From: JAJUFS01 sp964599565
Lineage (GTDB): Bacteria > Pseudomonadota > Gammaproteobacteria > Natronospirales > JAJUFS01
Direction: 5' to 3'
Assembly: GCA_964599565.1 (NCBI GenBank)
Contig: CAZRFE010000050.1
Coordinates: forward strand, 1 to 16,711
Length of the DNA: 16,711 nucleotides
Below are positions 15,801-16,711 of the stretch, piece by piece. Below the pieces are notes generated by a model. It was not told where the DNA came from. It was given only the letters and a program-made list of their open reading frames with translations, and ran no database searches. The position numbers and the translations under genes are program-made. Each line of letters starts with the position of its first letter. Position 1 is the stretch's first letter.

Positions 15801-15829
15801 CCGGGGCGTCTCATGCCCCGGCGCTTTCC
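15801..15829 (+). terminator. Possible terminator after the DhaL-DegV gene
   Basis: CCGGGGC (15801-15807) pairs with GCCCCGG (15815-15821) around a seven-base loop, 20 bases past the stop. Only CGCTTTCCC follows, with three T, so intrinsic termination would be weak. Confidence 0.45.
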
Positions 15830-15911
15830 CAATATCAGACTTTTCCCGAGCAGGCGAAAAAGCCGCGCTCGCTAGACTTTCCTGCCTTTTTTCAAGCCAT
15901 GAAAGATCGAC

Positions 15912-15918
15912 AGGAGGT
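15912..15918 (+). promoter_or_regulatory. Perfect Shine-Dalgarno AGGAGGT
   Basis: AGGAGGT complements the 16S tail completely and is three bases before the ATG at 15922, closer than usual. It is by far the best ribosome binding site in the window and fixes the start of the surface lipoprotein. Confidence 0.8.
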
Positions 15919-15921
15919 CAC

Positions 15922-16711
15922 ATGACGAACCGAAACGGCCGCGCGCTCGCGGCATTGATGATGAGCGCCGTACTCGCCGGTTGCGGCGGGGGCGGCAGCG
16001 ACGGCGACGGCGACGACACGATGAACCACGCACCCGGTGCGGATGCAGGCGCGGACATCACGCGCATCGAAGGCGCATCCTTCACGCTCGTCGGAACCGG
16101 CGCCGATACCGACGGCGACACGCTGACGTATGAATGGACAGTGCCGGAAGGCTTCACGACCGGCGCAAGGACAGCCGCAACGCTGAACGTCAACGGAACA
16201 CCGGACATCGACGCGGACAAGCGCTACACGTTCGCCTTCAAGGTCACGGACAGCCACGGCGAAAGCGCGACGGACAATGTCACCGTCAAGCTCACGGCCA
16301 TCGCACCGGAGACCGTCTCGCTTGACTTCGATGCCGTGGAGAGCGCAGCACCCGGCCTTGCCTACATTTCCGGCAGTGAAACCGTTTCAGGACTCGATGC
16401 CGCAACCGCGATTTCCATCAGCGGTGCGAACTGCGAATACAGCATCAACGACGGCGCGTTCACCGCCGCTGCGGGCACCATCGCGAACAACCAGGCGGTG
16501 CGCGTGAAAGGCAAGGCAGCGGATGCCTTTGAAACGGCCGGCAGCTGCACACTGACCGTCGGCGACGTCACCGCGGATTTCGCCATCACCACCGGCGCAA
16601 ACGCATTCGACTTCGCCGTCGAGCCCGGCAGGCTTGTCTTCAGCTGGCATGCATTCAGCGGCATCACGCGCTATGAACTCACGCGCCACAACAGCGCAAC
16701 CGATGAAACCG
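15922..16711 (+). CDS. Surface lipoprotein with PKD/Ig-like domains (partial)
   Basis: The 5' part (263 codons) of a gene that runs off the window with no stop. A lipoprotein signal ends in VLAGC (C21), followed by a glycine/aspartate linker. Residues about 36-127 are a PKD/cadherin-like domain (NHAPGADAGADITRIEG, DTDGDTLTYEWTVP, YTFAFKVTDSHGESA). Residues about 130-225 form a second beta domain (SGSETVSGLDAATAISISG, CEYSINDGAF, LTVGDVTADFAITT) of a type seen in tandem in large proteobacterial surface proteins. From about 228 an Ig/fibronectin-like strand begins (RLVFSWHAFSGITRYEL). The protein is expected on the outer membrane or outside the cell; its function cannot be judged without the rest, which may hold FG-GAP, adhesin or enzyme domains. 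Confidence 0.9.
   Translation, partial: MTNRNGRALAALMMSAVLAGCGGGGSDGDGDDTMNHAPGADAGADITRIEGASFTLVGTGADTDGDTLTYEWTVPEGFTTGARTAATLNVNGTPDIDADKRYTFAFKVTDSHGESATDNVTVKLTAIAPETVSLDFDAVESAAPGLAYISGSETVSGLDAATAISISGANCEYSINDGAFTAAAGTIANNQAVRVKGKAADAFETAGSCTLTVGDVTADFAITTGANAFDFAVEPGRLVFSWHAFSGITRYELTRHNSATDET

Noticed and set aside
1..16711. CRISPR arrays, tRNA/rRNA genes, insertion sequences or defence genes
   Set aside because: No regularly spaced repeats, cloverleaf-like sequences, transposase motifs or paired terminal repeats were seen on either strand.

Overview
The window is GC-rich bacterial chromosome, densely coding on both strands. The gene content (GspA/GspB secretion accessory pair, Pol IV, DUF4136 and DUF4399 proteins, lipoboxes of the LLAGC/LAAC/LAGC type, two c-di-GMP enzymes) points to a Gram-negative gammaproteobacterium, perhaps of the Xanthomonadales/Nevskiales type. 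That placement is inferred from gene families only; no rRNA or tRNA is present. No insertion sequence, integrase, prophage gene or CRISPR array was seen. No stretch longer than about 260 bases lacks a gene; the longest gap is 7560-7817.

Layout. (1) 93-1903, plus: a two-gene unit of a DUF4286/zinc-ribbon/DUF3667 membrane protein and a small secreted DUF4399 protein, closed by a strong hairpin terminator. (2) 1956-3230, minus: a YcaD-like MFS transporter converging on that terminator. It is transcribed away from (3) 3373-6195, plus: a 940-residue PAS4-GGDEF-EAL protein with both catalytic domains apparently intact and its four PAS domains built as a duplicated pair. (4) 6255-7559, minus: a lipoprotein of the agmatine deiminase / peptidyl-arginine deiminase family, sharing a bidirectional terminator with (3) and lower in GC than its neighbours. 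(5) 7818-9674, minus: a membrane-bound GAF-GGDEF diguanylate cyclase. (6) 9836-11582, plus: a DUF4136 lipoprotein followed by dinB. (7) 11701-15781, plus: gspA, gspB and then a large DhaL/DAK2-DegV fusion that looks like a FakA-type kinase joined to its fatty-acid-binding partner. (8) 15922 to the window end, plus: the start of a PKD-type surface lipoprotein, cut by the window edge.

How the genes fit together. Two c-di-GMP enzymes (one probably bifunctional, one a probable synthase) flank the exported deiminase, so this stretch may deal with sensing and surface lifestyle. GspA and GspB are the ATPase and partner that help insert the type II secretin through peptidoglycan; the other gsp genes are not here. 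The kinase-DegV fusion next to them most resembles fatty-acid activation for phospholipid synthesis. The most noteworthy items are the DhaL-DegV fusion, the PAS A-B-A-B duplication, the lipid-anchored deiminase in a GC dip, and the DUF4286-DUF3667 fusion. None is clearly an undescribed system; these are unusual architectures rather than proven new pathways.
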